64,000 bases of DNA from Micromonospora pallida. Lineage in GTDB: Bacteria; Actinomycetota; Actinomycetes; Mycobacteriales; Micromonosporaceae. Shown here one piece after another: positions 34,067 through 41,417 of this stretch. The notes under the pieces were generated by a model. The model saw nothing but the letters and a program-made list of their open reading frames with translations, made no database searches and had not been told where the DNA came from. The stretch lies in contig NZ_FMHW01000002.1 in assembly GCF_900090325.1 (NCBI RefSeq), positions 6,077,001 through 6,141,000 on the forward strand. Direction: 5' to 3'. The translations under genes and the position numbers were made by a program. How positions within the stretch are numbered: position 1 is the stretch's first letter; every line of letters starts with the position of its first letter.

Positions 34067-34102
34067 ACGTGCCCCGACTTCCGTTCCGGAGCCGGGGCAC
34101 GT
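34067..34102 (+). terminator. second hairpin terminator candidate
   Basis: Ten-base arms ACGTGCCCCG (34067-34076) and the complement (34093-34102), followed by TTCGTTTCG. A second termination signal after the strong palindrome. Confidence 0.55.
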
Positions 34103-34160
34103 TTCGTTTCGAGTAACCGAAGTTCCGGTAGCCGTCCGTGCCGGGACAGCTTTCTGCCGT

Positions 34161-34886
34161 TCAGCGCAGGGATGCGCGGGCGGAGAAGGCGATGCTGGCC
34201 AGGAGGAATCCGCCGTTGACGACGGTGAACGCGGCCACCACCCAGAACGTCAGCGTGGGTACGAAGGTGAGGACCAGGCCGGCTACGAAGATCACCGCAC
34301 CGTAGTCGCGGACCAGCTTCGCCAGGCGTACCGGGAGGCTGGTCGAGGTGACCATGCTGGCGGCGTTCGGGCCGGCCTGCATCACCGAGGTCACCAGGTT
34401 GACCATCCAGGTGCCGGCGAAGGCCGCCACCAGCCAGACCGGCGTCGACGGGCGCTGTGCCACCGCCACCGTCCCCAGCGCGGTGACCAGGGCGATCTGG
34501 GCCGCCACGTCGCAGAGCACGTCCACCCGGGCGCCGGCCGCGCTGCCCTGCCCGGTCACCCGGGCGAGCTGACCGTCGGCACAGTCCAGGGCGTACGCCA
34601 CCTGCCAGCCGACCAGCGCGACCAGCCCGACCACCCAGGCCGGCACGGACCCGGCGGCGACCCGGTCGGCGAGCGCCACCACGGTCACCGAGGCGGCCAG
34701 CCCGAGCACCAGGTTCATGATGGTCAACGCGGTGGGGCGCAGGCCCAGCCGCTGGGCGACCAGCGCGAACACCGCCCCCAGCCATTGGCTGATCGACTCG
34801 CTGAACAGCCCGCCGCCCCGGTTGACCCGGTGGAAGTCGGCGACGGTGGGACGGGACGATTCAGTCAAGGTGGTCGCGGAGTGCAC
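34161..34886 (-). CDS. CDP-alcohol phosphotransferase family protein
   Basis: A 241-residue membrane enzyme of the CDP-alcohol phosphotransferase family. The defining motif spans DCADGQLARVTGQG and GARVDVLCD (near residues 100-125), equivalent to D-G-x2-A-R-x8-G-x3-D-x3-D, with the metal-binding Asp residues present. Hydrophobic segments (LVLGLAASVTVVAL, WVVGLVALVGWQVAYAL, ALVTALGTVAVA, WLVAAFAGTWMVNLVTSVM, FVAGLVLTFVPTLTFWVVA) make about six helices. Its start overlaps the end of the dehydrogenase gene by 26 nt. With a CTP-type nucleotidyltransferase and a glycerol-1-phosphate dehydrogenase upstream, the CDP-alcohol used is predicted to be CDP-glycerol-like or a related lipid precursor. Confidence 0.9.
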   Translation of the reverse strand: MHSATTLTESSRPTVADFHRVNRGGGLFSESISQWLGAVFALVAQRLGLRPTALTIMNLVLGLAASVTVVALADRVAAGSVPAWVVGLVALVGWQVAYALDCADGQLARVTGQGSAAGARVDVLCDVAAQIALVTALGTVAVAQRPSTPVWLVAAFAGTWMVNLVTSVMQAGPNAASMVTSTSLPVRLAKLVRDYGAVIFVAGLVLTFVPTLTFWVVAAFTVVNGGFLLASIAFSARASLR

Positions 34887-35928
34887 CGGCGTAGTCTGCC
34901 AGCCGCCTCCGCGTCTCGGTAGGCGACATCGTCAGGTGTTCGAGGATGGTGTACCGGTCCGGCCGGGTGCGGGGGGCGTACTGCACGGCCTCGACGAACT
35001 GCTCGTCGGTCAGCCCGATCCCGGCCGGGTCCACGGCCAGACCGTGTCGGCGCAGGCAGCCGGCGAGTTGGGCGAAGCGTTCCGGTTCGTCGCGCAGGAA
35101 GGTGCAGAACAGGGCACCGAGCCCGACCTGCTCACCGTGCGAGGCGGTGCCCGGGTAGAGCCGGTCGATGGCGTGCGAGATCTCGTGGTCGCCGCCGCTG
35201 GCCGGGCGGGTCGACCCGGCCACCGAACTGGCGATGCCGCCCAGGATCAGCGCCTCGGCGAGGGTGGTGAGGAAGCCGTCGTCGGTGATCGTCCCGGGGT
35301 GGTTGACCAGCGCCTCCGCCCCGGTCCGGGCCAGGGTCACGGCCAGCCCGTCGATCGGCTCGTCGCGTACCTGGTGGGCCAGTTCCCAGTCGGCGCAGGC
35401 GCTCAGGTTGCTCACCGCGTCTCCGATGCCGGCCTGGGTCTGCCGGTCCGGCCCGTTCTCCACGAAGTCCAGGTCGACAATGACCGCGATCGGCATGTGC
35501 ACGCCGTACGAGCCCTTGCCGCCCTCGTGGTCCAGGGAGGCGGTCGGCGAGGCGATGCCGTCGTTGGCGAGGCTGGTCGCCACGGTCACCATCGGAATGC
35601 CGTACCGGGTGGCGGCGTACTTGGCGGTGTCGATGGTCTTGCCGCCGCCGATGCCGACCACCGCGTCGTAGGAGCGGCGGCGGAGCTGGTCGCCCAGTTC
35701 GTTCGCCGAGTCGATGGAACCGCCGGCGACCATGAACACGTCGGCAGAGCCCAGGTTGGGTTGGCACAGGTTGGCGATCTTCTCGCCCTGACCCGGTCCG
35801 ACCACCACCGCCACGTCACCCCCGGCGGAGATCCGCCGGTCGGCCAGGAGCGGGCCCAGGTCGGCCACCGCGCCGCGTCGGACCTCGATCACCAGCGGCG
35901 TGTTGACGGTCCGGGCTAGTAATGGCAC
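34861..35928 (-). CDS. glycerol-1-phosphate dehydrogenase family protein
   Basis: A 355-residue member of the iron/zinc-containing dehydrogenase superfamily, matching the sn-glycerol-1-phosphate dehydrogenase (EgsA/AraM) branch. The NAD site GGGKTIDTAKYAATRYGIP and the phrase SLANDGIASPTASL near residue 120 match the archaeal-type signature (SxDGIASP). Zinc ligands are GGDHEISHAIDRLYPGTA and the HGEQVGLG loop near residues 245-260. The protein would reduce dihydroxyacetone phosphate to sn-glycerol-1-phosphate. The GTG at 35928 overlaps the preceding nucleotidyltransferase by 13 nt. Function as G1P dehydrogenase rather than another polyol dehydrogenase is inferred from motifs. Confidence 0.85.
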   Translation of the reverse strand: MPLLARTVNTPLVIEVRRGAVADLGPLLADRRISAGGDVAVVVGPGQGEKIANLCQPNLGSADVFMVAGGSIDSANELGDQLRRRSYDAVVGIGGGKTIDTAKYAATRYGIPMVTVATSLANDGIASPTASLDHEGGKGSYGVHMPIAVIVDLDFVENGPDRQTQAGIGDAVSNLSACADWELAHQVRDEPIDGLAVTLARTGAEALVNHPGTITDDGFLTTLAEALILGGIASSVAGSTRPASGGDHEISHAIDRLYPGTASHGEQVGLGALFCTFLRDEPERFAQLAGCLRRHGLAVDPAGIGLTDEQFVEAVQYAPRTRPDRYTILEHLTMSPTETRRRLADYAGALRDHLD

Positions 35929-36656
35929 GCGATCTCCCGCGCCCGGGCCAGGTCGTCGTGGTTGTCGACCTCCACCCAGGCGACGTCGCCGATCGAAGCG
36001 GCCCGGACCTCGCCCCCACGGTCGGCGAACTCCTGGTAGCCGTCCTCGTAGTAGAGGTTCGGGTCGCGCCGCCAGGTCGTTTCCAGGGCGTCGGCGAGCG
36101 CGTCGGCCACCGCCGGCTCGATCAGCGTCGCGCCGATGTACTCCCCGTACGCCTCGGCCGGGTCCATCAGCTTGGTGATCCGGGTGAGCTGGCCGGCGGA
36201 GTCGAAGGTGGCCTTCATCTCCTCGGCGGCGAGCTTCTTGACCGTGTCGACGGCGAGCAGGATGCCCGGACCACGCTCGGCGAGCAGGGTCCGCTCCACG
36301 CTCACCGGGTGCACGGTGTCCCCATTCACCAACAGGACGCCCCGGGCGAAGTGCTCCCGGGCCAGCCAGAGCGAGTACGCGTTGTTCCACTCCTCGGCCT
36401 TGTCGTTGTGCACGAGGGTGATCGTGACGCCGTACTTCTCCTCTAGGGCCCGCTGCCGGGTGACGACCGCGTCGGCGGCGTAGCCGACCACGATCACGAT
36501 CTCGGTCAGCCCCACCTCGGCGAGGTTGCGCAGCGCGATGTCGAGGATGGTCGTCTCCCCGTCCACCGGCACCAGCGCCTTCGGCAGCGTGTCGGTGTAC
36601 GGACGCAGCCGACGTCCCGCCCCGGCCGCGAGCACCATCCCGATCATCGGTGACAT
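35916..36656 (-). CDS. nucleotidyltransferase (phosphocholine cytidylyltransferase-like)
   Basis: A 246-residue NTP-transferase domain protein. The N-terminal signature is MIGMVLAAGAGRRLRPYTDT, then LPKALVPVDGE, EIVIVVGYAADAV near residue 55 and LLVNGDTVHP near 105, the metal-binding Asp of the DxD type. Its set matches the CTP:phosphocholine/glucose-1-phosphate transferase group; the nucleotide and acceptor are not read from sequence, although cytidylyl transfer fits the CDP-alcohol enzyme downstream. First gene of the three-gene operon 36656-34161, with overlaps of 13 and 26 nt to the next genes. Start is the ATG at 36656; 36647 is an in-frame alternative. Confidence 0.85.
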   Translation of the reverse strand: MSPMIGMVLAAGAGRRLRPYTDTLPKALVPVDGETTILDIALRNLAEVGLTEIVIVVGYAADAVVTRQRALEEKYGVTITLVHNDKAEEWNNAYSLWLAREHFARGVLLVNGDTVHPVSVERTLLAERGPGILLAVDTVKKLAAEEMKATFDSAGQLTRITKLMDPAEAYGEYIGATLIEPAVADALADALETTWRRDPNLYYEDGYQEFADRGGEVRAASIGDVAWVEVDNHDDLARAREIACHY

Positions 36657-36707
36657 CCTCCCTCGTACGACGTGGCGTCCCCCGCTGGAGGATAGTCGCG
36701 CCCCTCG

Positions 36708-36767
36708 GGTGGTAGCAGGGGTCCCCTGTTACCGCTTTTTGCCGAACAGGGGACCCCTGCAACCATC
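36708..36767. repeat. palindromic intergenic element, copy 2
   Basis: Arms 36708-36730 and 36745-36767 (23 bp, two mismatches) around a 14-base loop containing TTTTT. Compared with copies 1 and 3 it is inverted; its loop is the complement of CGGCAAAAAGCGGT. It lies beyond the 3' end of the gene at 36863 (minus strand) and near the 5' end of the nucleotidyltransferase operon. Confidence 0.85.
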
Positions 36768-36856
36768 CAAGCCCGCCGCGCGGCAACCATCCAAGCCCGC
36801 CGCGCGGCAACCATCCAAGCCCGCCGCGCGGCAACCGCCCAAGCGCGCCGCGCCGT
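36761..36856. repeat. 24-bp tandem repeat, about four copies
   Basis: Units start at 36761, 36785, 36809 and 36833; the first three are identical and the fourth is degenerate. Each begins AACCATCCAAGCCCGCCG. The first unit starts inside the right arm of palindromic copy 2, so the array copies the palindrome's end and its flank. Confidence 0.85.
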
Positions 36857-36862
36857 ACTGCC

Positions 36863-37636
36863 TCAGCCGGGCAGGGCGGCCAGGTCGGCGAGCATGGCGA
36901 GCCGCTCGTCGGGGGACAGGACGGTGTACGGGCCGGCCGCCCGGCGGTCGGTCTCCTGTTCGATGGCCAGCCGCTCCGGTCCGTCCGGCAGGGTGCTCAC
37001 GCTCGCCGCGGTGTGCCCCGCCGCGGTCCACGCCGCCGCGTGCGCGTCGGCCCGGTGGTAGCGCAGCGTGCCCAGCCGGTTGAGCAGCAGCACACCCGGC
37101 GGGGTGCCGTCCGGCTCGTACGGCGGGGCCATCGCGCGGAACGCTTCGCTCGGCGCGGTGTCGTCGTTCTCCTCGACCACCACCAGTGCGTACGCCAGCA
37201 GCCGGCCGAGCGTCTCCACCAGTCGGAGCACCCGGTCGTCGTGCCCGGCCCACAGCTCCCCGGTGACCTCTCCGTGCAGCCGGTGGATCTCGGCGAGGAA
37301 GGCGGCCCCTCGGTCGGTCGCCGCGCAGGAGCCGTCGGCCCGCCGGTGGATCATGCCGTGCGCCACCTGTTTGTCCAGGGCGCGCTGGCACTGGGCCGGG
37401 TCCCGGTACCGGGTCACCGCGGTGAACCCGGCGGCGGTGACCGTCCCGCCGGGCGCGGCGAGCCGGGTGCGGAACTCCACCAGGAAACCGGTGGCGGCCG
37501 GCCCGCCGTACCGCTGGCTCAGCTCGGTGCCGCCACCCTCGCGGCCGGCGAGCATGCCGGCGACGAAGACCCGGTCCATCGCCGGGGCGACCAGCCCCGC
37601 GAACCGGTGCGGCGGGAGCTCGACTCCGTCGGTCAC
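36863..37636 (-). CDS. SCO6745-like hypothetical protein (winged-helix-like)
   Basis: A 257-residue soluble protein similar in layout to the actinobacterial SCO6745 type. Residues about 75-135 (AAGFTAVTRYRDPAQCQRAL, HGMIHRRADGSCAATDRGAAF) resemble a winged-helix/MarR-like fold. The N-terminal ELPPHRFAGLVAPAMDRVFVA and the C-terminal LVETLGRLLAYALVVVEEND, then LGTLRYHRADAHAAAW, are regular helices. Function unknown; a DNA-binding role is an inference from the fold only. It overlaps the NUDIX gene upstream by 4 nt. Palindrome copy 2 and the 24-bp array lie directly after its stop. Confidence 0.65.
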   Translation of the reverse strand: MTDGVELPPHRFAGLVAPAMDRVFVAGMLAGREGGGTELSQRYGGPAATGFLVEFRTRLAAPGGTVTAAGFTAVTRYRDPAQCQRALDKQVAHGMIHRRADGSCAATDRGAAFLAEIHRLHGEVTGELWAGHDDRVLRLVETLGRLLAYALVVVEENDDTAPSEAFRAMAPPYEPDGTPPGVLLLNRLGTLRYHRADAHAAAWTAAGHTAASVSTLPDGPERLAIEQETDRRAAGPYTVLSPDERLAMLADLAALPG

Positions 37637-38082
37637 AGACCGATCGAACGTACGGCGGCGAACGCGTTCTCCGCCATCCGCCGGATCAGCCCGTCGTTGA
37701 CGTCGCGGTGCTCGTCCAGCACCGCCACCTCCTGCTCCGTGATCCAGCGGAACTCGGTGTGCTTGCCGGCCTCGAGCTGGGGACGGTCGAGGTCGCCGTC
37801 GACCCGTACGAGGAAGTCGGTCTCCACCCGCTCGATCCCGTCGTCGCCGGTGTAGCGGTACTCGCCGACGAGCCCGAGCACCTGCGAGACGGTCCAGCCG
37901 GTCTCCTCGAGGACCTCGCGACGCAGCGCGTCCTCGATTTCCTCACCCGGCTCCAGATGACCACCCACGATGTCCCAGGTGTCGGGGAAAAGCCGTCGTT
38001 CCGGGGACCGGCGCTGGATGAAGAGGCGGCCCGCGTCGTCGATGATGAGGGCGCCTGCGCAGCGTAGGGGCTCGGTGGACAC
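37633..38082 (-). CDS. NUDIX hydrolase
   Basis: A 149-residue Nudix-fold enzyme. The Nudix box reads GGHLEPGEEIEDALRREV then LEETGW, with all consensus residues (G-x5-E-x7-RE-x-x-EE-x-G). It cleaves a nucleoside diphosphate linked to another moiety, but the substrate cannot be told from sequence. The N-terminal LRCAGALIIDDAGRLFIQRR is typical of MutT/ADP-ribose-type members. Its ATG at 38082 starts an mRNA in which the next gene (36863-37636) overlaps by 4 nt, suggesting co-translation. Confidence 0.9.
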   Translation of the reverse strand: MSTEPLRCAGALIIDDAGRLFIQRRSPERRLFPDTWDIVGGHLEPGEEIEDALRREVLEETGWTVSQVLGLVGEYRYTGDDGIERVETDFLVRVDGDLDRPQLEAGKHTEFRWITEQEVAVLDEHRDVNDGLIRRMAENAFAAVRSIGL

Positions 38083-38218
38083 GCCTTGACCCTAGCGAGG
38101 GATCGGCGTTCCGGCGATGCCCGACTTCTCGTCCCGGCATCGGGTGTGGACCGCGGATCGACGGGTAGAGATTGAGTGTGGATGCGGGACCGGTACCCGC
38201 GCCGCCAGGAGGTACGCG

Positions 38219-38659
38219 ATGCGCAGCGCACGGGAACTCGTCGAGTCGCAGTACACCATGCTCCGACAGCGGGATCTCGCCCGCCTGCCGGAGCTGTACG
38301 CCGCTGACGCCCACTACTCGATGCCGGGGTTGACGGCCCGGCCGAGCGAGGTGCCCGCGCTCCTGCGGGCCTGGTCGGCGGCCTTCCCCGACCTGCGCAC
38401 CGAGCTGACCGGGCTGGTCGAGACTGCCGGCGGGGTGGTGGTCGAGCAGCGGATGACGGGTACGCACACCGGTGCGTTGCACACCCCGATCGGTGCGGTC
38501 GCCCCGACCGGCCGGGCGGTGAGCTGGGACGTGGTCGACGTGGTCCGGGCCCGACACGGTCTGATCGCCTCCTGGCACTCCTACCTGGACCGGGGACTGC
38601 TCCTGGCCGACCTGGGCTGGCGGCCCGAACCGGTGGCCGACACCCCGCTCGCCGCCTGA
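38219..38659 (+). CDS. SnoaL-like polyketide cyclase/ester cyclase family protein
   Basis: About 146 residues of SnoaL-like alpha+beta barrel fold. Key features: MRSARELVESQYTMLRQRDL, LYAADAHYSMPG, SEVPALLRAWSAAFPDLRTE, VVVEQRMTGTHTG with His/Asp-type pocket residues, and RHGLIASWHSYLDRGLLLADLG. AGGAGG at about 38207-38212 lies about 7 nt before the ATG at 38219, which decides the start. Enzymes of this fold act on polyketides or small metabolites, but no polyketide cluster is in the window. Stand-alone gene between divergent NUDIX and the aminotransferase. Confidence 0.75.
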   Translation: MRSARELVESQYTMLRQRDLARLPELYAADAHYSMPGLTARPSEVPALLRAWSAAFPDLRTELTGLVETAGGVVVEQRMTGTHTGALHTPIGAVAPTGRAVSWDVVDVVRARHGLIASWHSYLDRGLLLADLGWRPEPVADTPLAA

Positions 38660-38747
38660 CCGCCGGAACGTGGGTTCGGATCACCCGTCCCGGTGGCTCA
38701 GGATGCGGACATCGTCGTGCCGTCGACGATCGGCAGCCGGCCGCCCG

Positions 38748-38753
38748 TACGCT
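38748..38753 (+). promoter_or_regulatory. -10 element, possible leaderless aminotransferase promoter
   Basis: TACGCT ends 8 nt before the ATG at 38762 and no ribosome site precedes that ATG. Fits a leaderless mRNA; inference from spacing. Confidence 0.3.
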
Positions 38754-38761
38754 CAGTAGCC

Positions 38762-39856
38762 ATGACCGCCGAGCAGCTGATCTCCTTCGCCCGTGGCGCT
38801 CCCTCGCTGGACATCGTCGATGTCGAGGGGCTCAAGGCCGCCGCCGTCCGCGCCTTCGACGCCGACCCCGCCGGGGTGACGGCGTACGGCACCTCCGTCG
38901 GTTACCCGCCCCTGCGGAACTGGATCGCCGAGAAGCACGGGGTGGCGGCGGACCAGGTCCTGATCACCAACGGGTCGCTCCAGGCCGACGCGTTCCTCTT
39001 CGACCACCTGGTACGCCCCGGCGACGCCGTCGTGGTGGAGCGGCCGACGTACGACCGGACGCTGCTGAACCTCCAGCGTCAGGGCAGCGAACTGCACGCG
39101 ATCACCATCCAGCCGGACGGCCTGGATACCGCCGAGCTGCGCAAGCTGCTGGAGTCCGGGGTACGTCCCCGGCTGGCCCACGTGATCCCGAACTACCAGA
39201 ACCCGGCCGGTGTGACGCTCTCCCTGGAGAAGCGGCGTGAGCTGCTCGATCTGGCGGTCGAGTACGACTTCACGATCTTCGAGGACGACCCGTACGCCGA
39301 CATCCGGTTCCGGGGCGAGCCGCTGCCGTCGATGCTCTCGCTGGACAAGCACGGCGTGGTGGTGCACGCCTCGAGCTTCACCAAGACGGTCTGCCCCGGG
39401 GTGCGGGTCGGCTACCTGATCGGGCCGGCCGACCTGATCGGCGACATCGCGAAGAAGGCGACGAACCTCTACATCTCGCCCGGCATGGTCTCCGAGGCGA
39501 TCGTGCACCAGTTCTGCGTCTCCGGCGACATCAAGCGGTCGATCGAGACGGTCAGCACCGCGCTCGGGGAGCGGGCCGGGGTGCTCGCCGAGTCGCTGCG
39601 CCGGCACATCCCGGAGGCCCGCTTCGTCGAGCCGGACGGTGGCTACTTCCTCTGGGTGGAGCTGCCGGAGGACGTCGAGGTGGACCGGCTCGCCCCGGCG
39701 GCGGCCGACCGTGGTGTCGCCGTGGTGAAGGGGAGCGACTTCGTGCTGGGCGGCGGTCGGCACGCGCTTCGGCTGGCCTTCTCCGCAGTCACCGCGGACC
39801 GGATCGACGAGGGCGTGCGCCGGTTGGCGGAGGCCATGGCCTCCGTCCGAGGGTGA
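38762..39856 (+). CDS. PLP-dependent aminotransferase (class I/II, MocR/2-aminoadipate-like)
   Basis: 364 residues of fold-type I. Conserved elements: SFARGAPSLDIV, TAYGTSVGYPPLRNWIAEKHG, ITNGSLQADAFLFDHLV, VERPTYDRTLLNL, the Asn-Pro of PNYQNPAGVTLSLEKR, FEDDPYADIRF and the Schiff-base Lys in HASSFTKTVCPGVRVGYL, then ARFVEPDGGYFLWVELPEDV. No GntR DNA-binding domain is attached, so it is a plain transaminase rather than a MocR regulator. The substrate is likely a dicarboxylic or aromatic amino acid (2-aminoadipate/LysN or aromatic type), not settled here. A hairpin at 39875 follows the stop. Confidence 0.9.
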   Translation: MTAEQLISFARGAPSLDIVDVEGLKAAAVRAFDADPAGVTAYGTSVGYPPLRNWIAEKHGVAADQVLITNGSLQADAFLFDHLVRPGDAVVVERPTYDRTLLNLQRQGSELHAITIQPDGLDTAELRKLLESGVRPRLAHVIPNYQNPAGVTLSLEKRRELLDLAVEYDFTIFEDDPYADIRFRGEPLPSMLSLDKHGVVVHASSFTKTVCPGVRVGYLIGPADLIGDIAKKATNLYISPGMVSEAIVHQFCVSGDIKRSIETVSTALGERAGVLAESLRRHIPEARFVEPDGGYFLWVELPEDVEVDRLAPAAADRGVAVVKGSDFVLGGGRHALRLAFSAVTADRIDEGVRRLAEAMASVRG

Positions 39857-39874
39857 CGATCGCCATCTGTGCCA

Positions 39875-39904
39875 GACCTACTGTCAGATATCCGACAGTA
39901 GGTC
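39875..39904 (+). terminator. hairpin terminator after the aminotransferase
   Basis: Perfect 11-bp arms at 39875-39885 (GACCTACTGTC) and 39894-39904 with an 8-base loop (AGATATCC), 19 nt past the stop. Confidence 0.8.
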
Positions 39905-40268
39905 ATTGTCGGCCGGCTCGGGGCTCCCCTCGGGCCGGCCCACGGCCCACAATGCTGCGAGCGCCTTTCACGTCGAACGGCCCTGGTGAGGGCCGCTGCC
40001 GGCCCTGCCGGACCCGACGGGACGGGCGTCCTGAGCATCAACCCCCGCCCCCATGGGCGTCGGGTGGGCCGTGTCGCACCTCACCCCCTTCGACGCGGCT
40101 CGGCCCGCCCGACGCCTTCCCGATACCGCACGTAACCGGCCTGCCGATGCCCCCGATACCGCACGTGGCCGGCCCGCCCGCGCCCCCTGAGCACTCGTAC
40201 CCAGCCTGGCGCAGGCCGGCGGCGTACCCTGCAAGCCGCAGCAGCCGTGGGTGGGAGGGGGCACCGTC
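39905..40268. other. intergenic region with a short direct repeat
   Basis: The gap before corA holds no convincing gene. A 14-base direct repeat CCGATACCGCACGT occurs at 40120-40133 and 40153-40166, 33 bp apart, both in the same orientation. The rest is Pro/Arg-coding-like GC-rich sequence without motifs. No promoter for corA is evident. Confidence 0.5.
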
Positions 40269-41417
40269 ATGTCTGACCGGATCGATCGGGCCCGGAACAC
40301 ACCGCTCGGCGCCGGCCGGGTCCTCCGGCCCCGATCGTGGACAGCGCCGGTCCGGGCGATGAGCCGCATCCTGAACACCGAGGACAGTCCCCGCCCGCCC
40401 AGTGAGACCGGCCCGGCCCGCAGCGCTGTGGTCGACTGCGCCCTCTACGTCGAGGGCGTCCGGCAGCCCGGCGACTGGAACTACGCCGACGCGCTCGCGG
40501 CGGCCCGCCGGCAGCCGCACGCCTTCGTCTGGCTGGGACTGCACGAGCCGGGCCTGCGGGAGATGAGCGGCATCGCGACCACGTACGGGCTGCACGAACT
40601 CGCCGTCGAGGACGCGGTCAAGGCCCAGCAGCGGCCCAAGCTGGAGCTTTTCGGCGAGGTCAGCTTCCTGGTGCTGCGTACCGCGCGGTACTGCGAGCAC
40701 ACCGAGCTGACCGAGACCTCCGAGGTGGTCGAGACCGGTCAGGTGATGCTCTTCATCGGCCCCGACTTCGTGATCAGCGTCCGGCACGGGGACGCCTGCC
40801 GGCTCGCTCCCGTCCGCGCCGACCTGGAGAACACCCGCGACCTGCTGGTGCACGGACCCTGGGCGGTGGCGTACGCGGTCACCGACCGGGTGGTGGACCT
40901 CTACCTGGAGGTCGCCGACCAGATCGAGGACGACCTGGACGCGCTGGAGGCCGAGGTCTTCGACCGGCAGAGCCACGGCCGGATTCAGTCGATCTACCAG
41001 ATGAAGCGGGAATTGGTGGAGTTCAAGCGGGCGGTGGTGCCGTTGCAGCGTCCGCTGCTGACGCTCACCGCGCAGGTCAACCGGGAGGTGCCGAAGGAGA
41101 TCCGGCGCTACTTCCGGGACGTGCAGGACCACCTCAGCCGTACCGTCGAGCAGGTCAACTCCTACGACGACCTGCTGAACTCGATCCTCCAAGCGCGGCT
41201 GGCCCAGGTGACCGTCGACCAGAACAACGACATGCGCAAGATCGCGGCCTGGGCCGCCATCGCCGCCGTGTGGACCGCGATCGCCGGGGTCTACGGCATG
41301 AACTTCGAGAACATGCCCGAGCTGAAATGGACGTACGGCTATCCGGGGGTGTTCGCGCTGATGCTCACCGCCTCGGTCGCTCTGTACCGCTGGTTCCGCC
41401 GCAACGGCTGGCTCTGA
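40269..41417 (+). CDS. corA: CorA-family magnesium/divalent cation transporter
   Basis: About 382 residues. A large cytoplasmic N-terminal domain (FVWLGLHEPG, LHELAVEDAVKAQQRPKLEL, YLEVADQIEDDLDALEAEVF) leads into two C-terminal membrane helices (AAWAAIAAVWTAIAGVYGMN and GVFALMLTASVALYRWF). The signature GMN in YGMNFENMPE closes the first helix. CorA forms pentamers that import Mg2+ (Co2+, Ni2+ in some). The start at 40269 (ATG) is preferred over a slightly earlier codon. It overlaps on the opposite strand with a long open frame, which is not considered real over corA. Confidence 0.93.
   Translation: MSDRIDRARNTPLGAGRVLRPRSWTAPVRAMSRILNTEDSPRPPSETGPARSAVVDCALYVEGVRQPGDWNYADALAAARRQPHAFVWLGLHEPGLREMSGIATTYGLHELAVEDAVKAQQRPKLELFGEVSFLVLRTARYCEHTELTETSEVVETGQVMLFIGPDFVISVRHGDACRLAPVRADLENTRDLLVHGPWAVAYAVTDRVVDLYLEVADQIEDDLDALEAEVFDRQSHGRIQSIYQMKRELVEFKRAVVPLQRPLLTLTAQVNREVPKEIRRYFRDVQDHLSRTVEQVNSYDDLLNSILQARLAQVTVDQNNDMRKIAAWAAIAAVWTAIAGVYGMNFENMPELKWTYGYPGVFALMLTASVALYRWFRRNGWL

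Noticed and set aside
36526..37083. Lys/Pro/Ala repeat protein on the plus strand over the 24-bp array
   Set aside because: It is the translation of the tandem repeat; it runs antisense into two real genes and has no start signal.
38219..39856. A polyketide biosynthetic cluster around the SnoaL-like gene
   Set aside because: No polyketide synthase, ketosynthase or acyl carrier protein gene is nearby.
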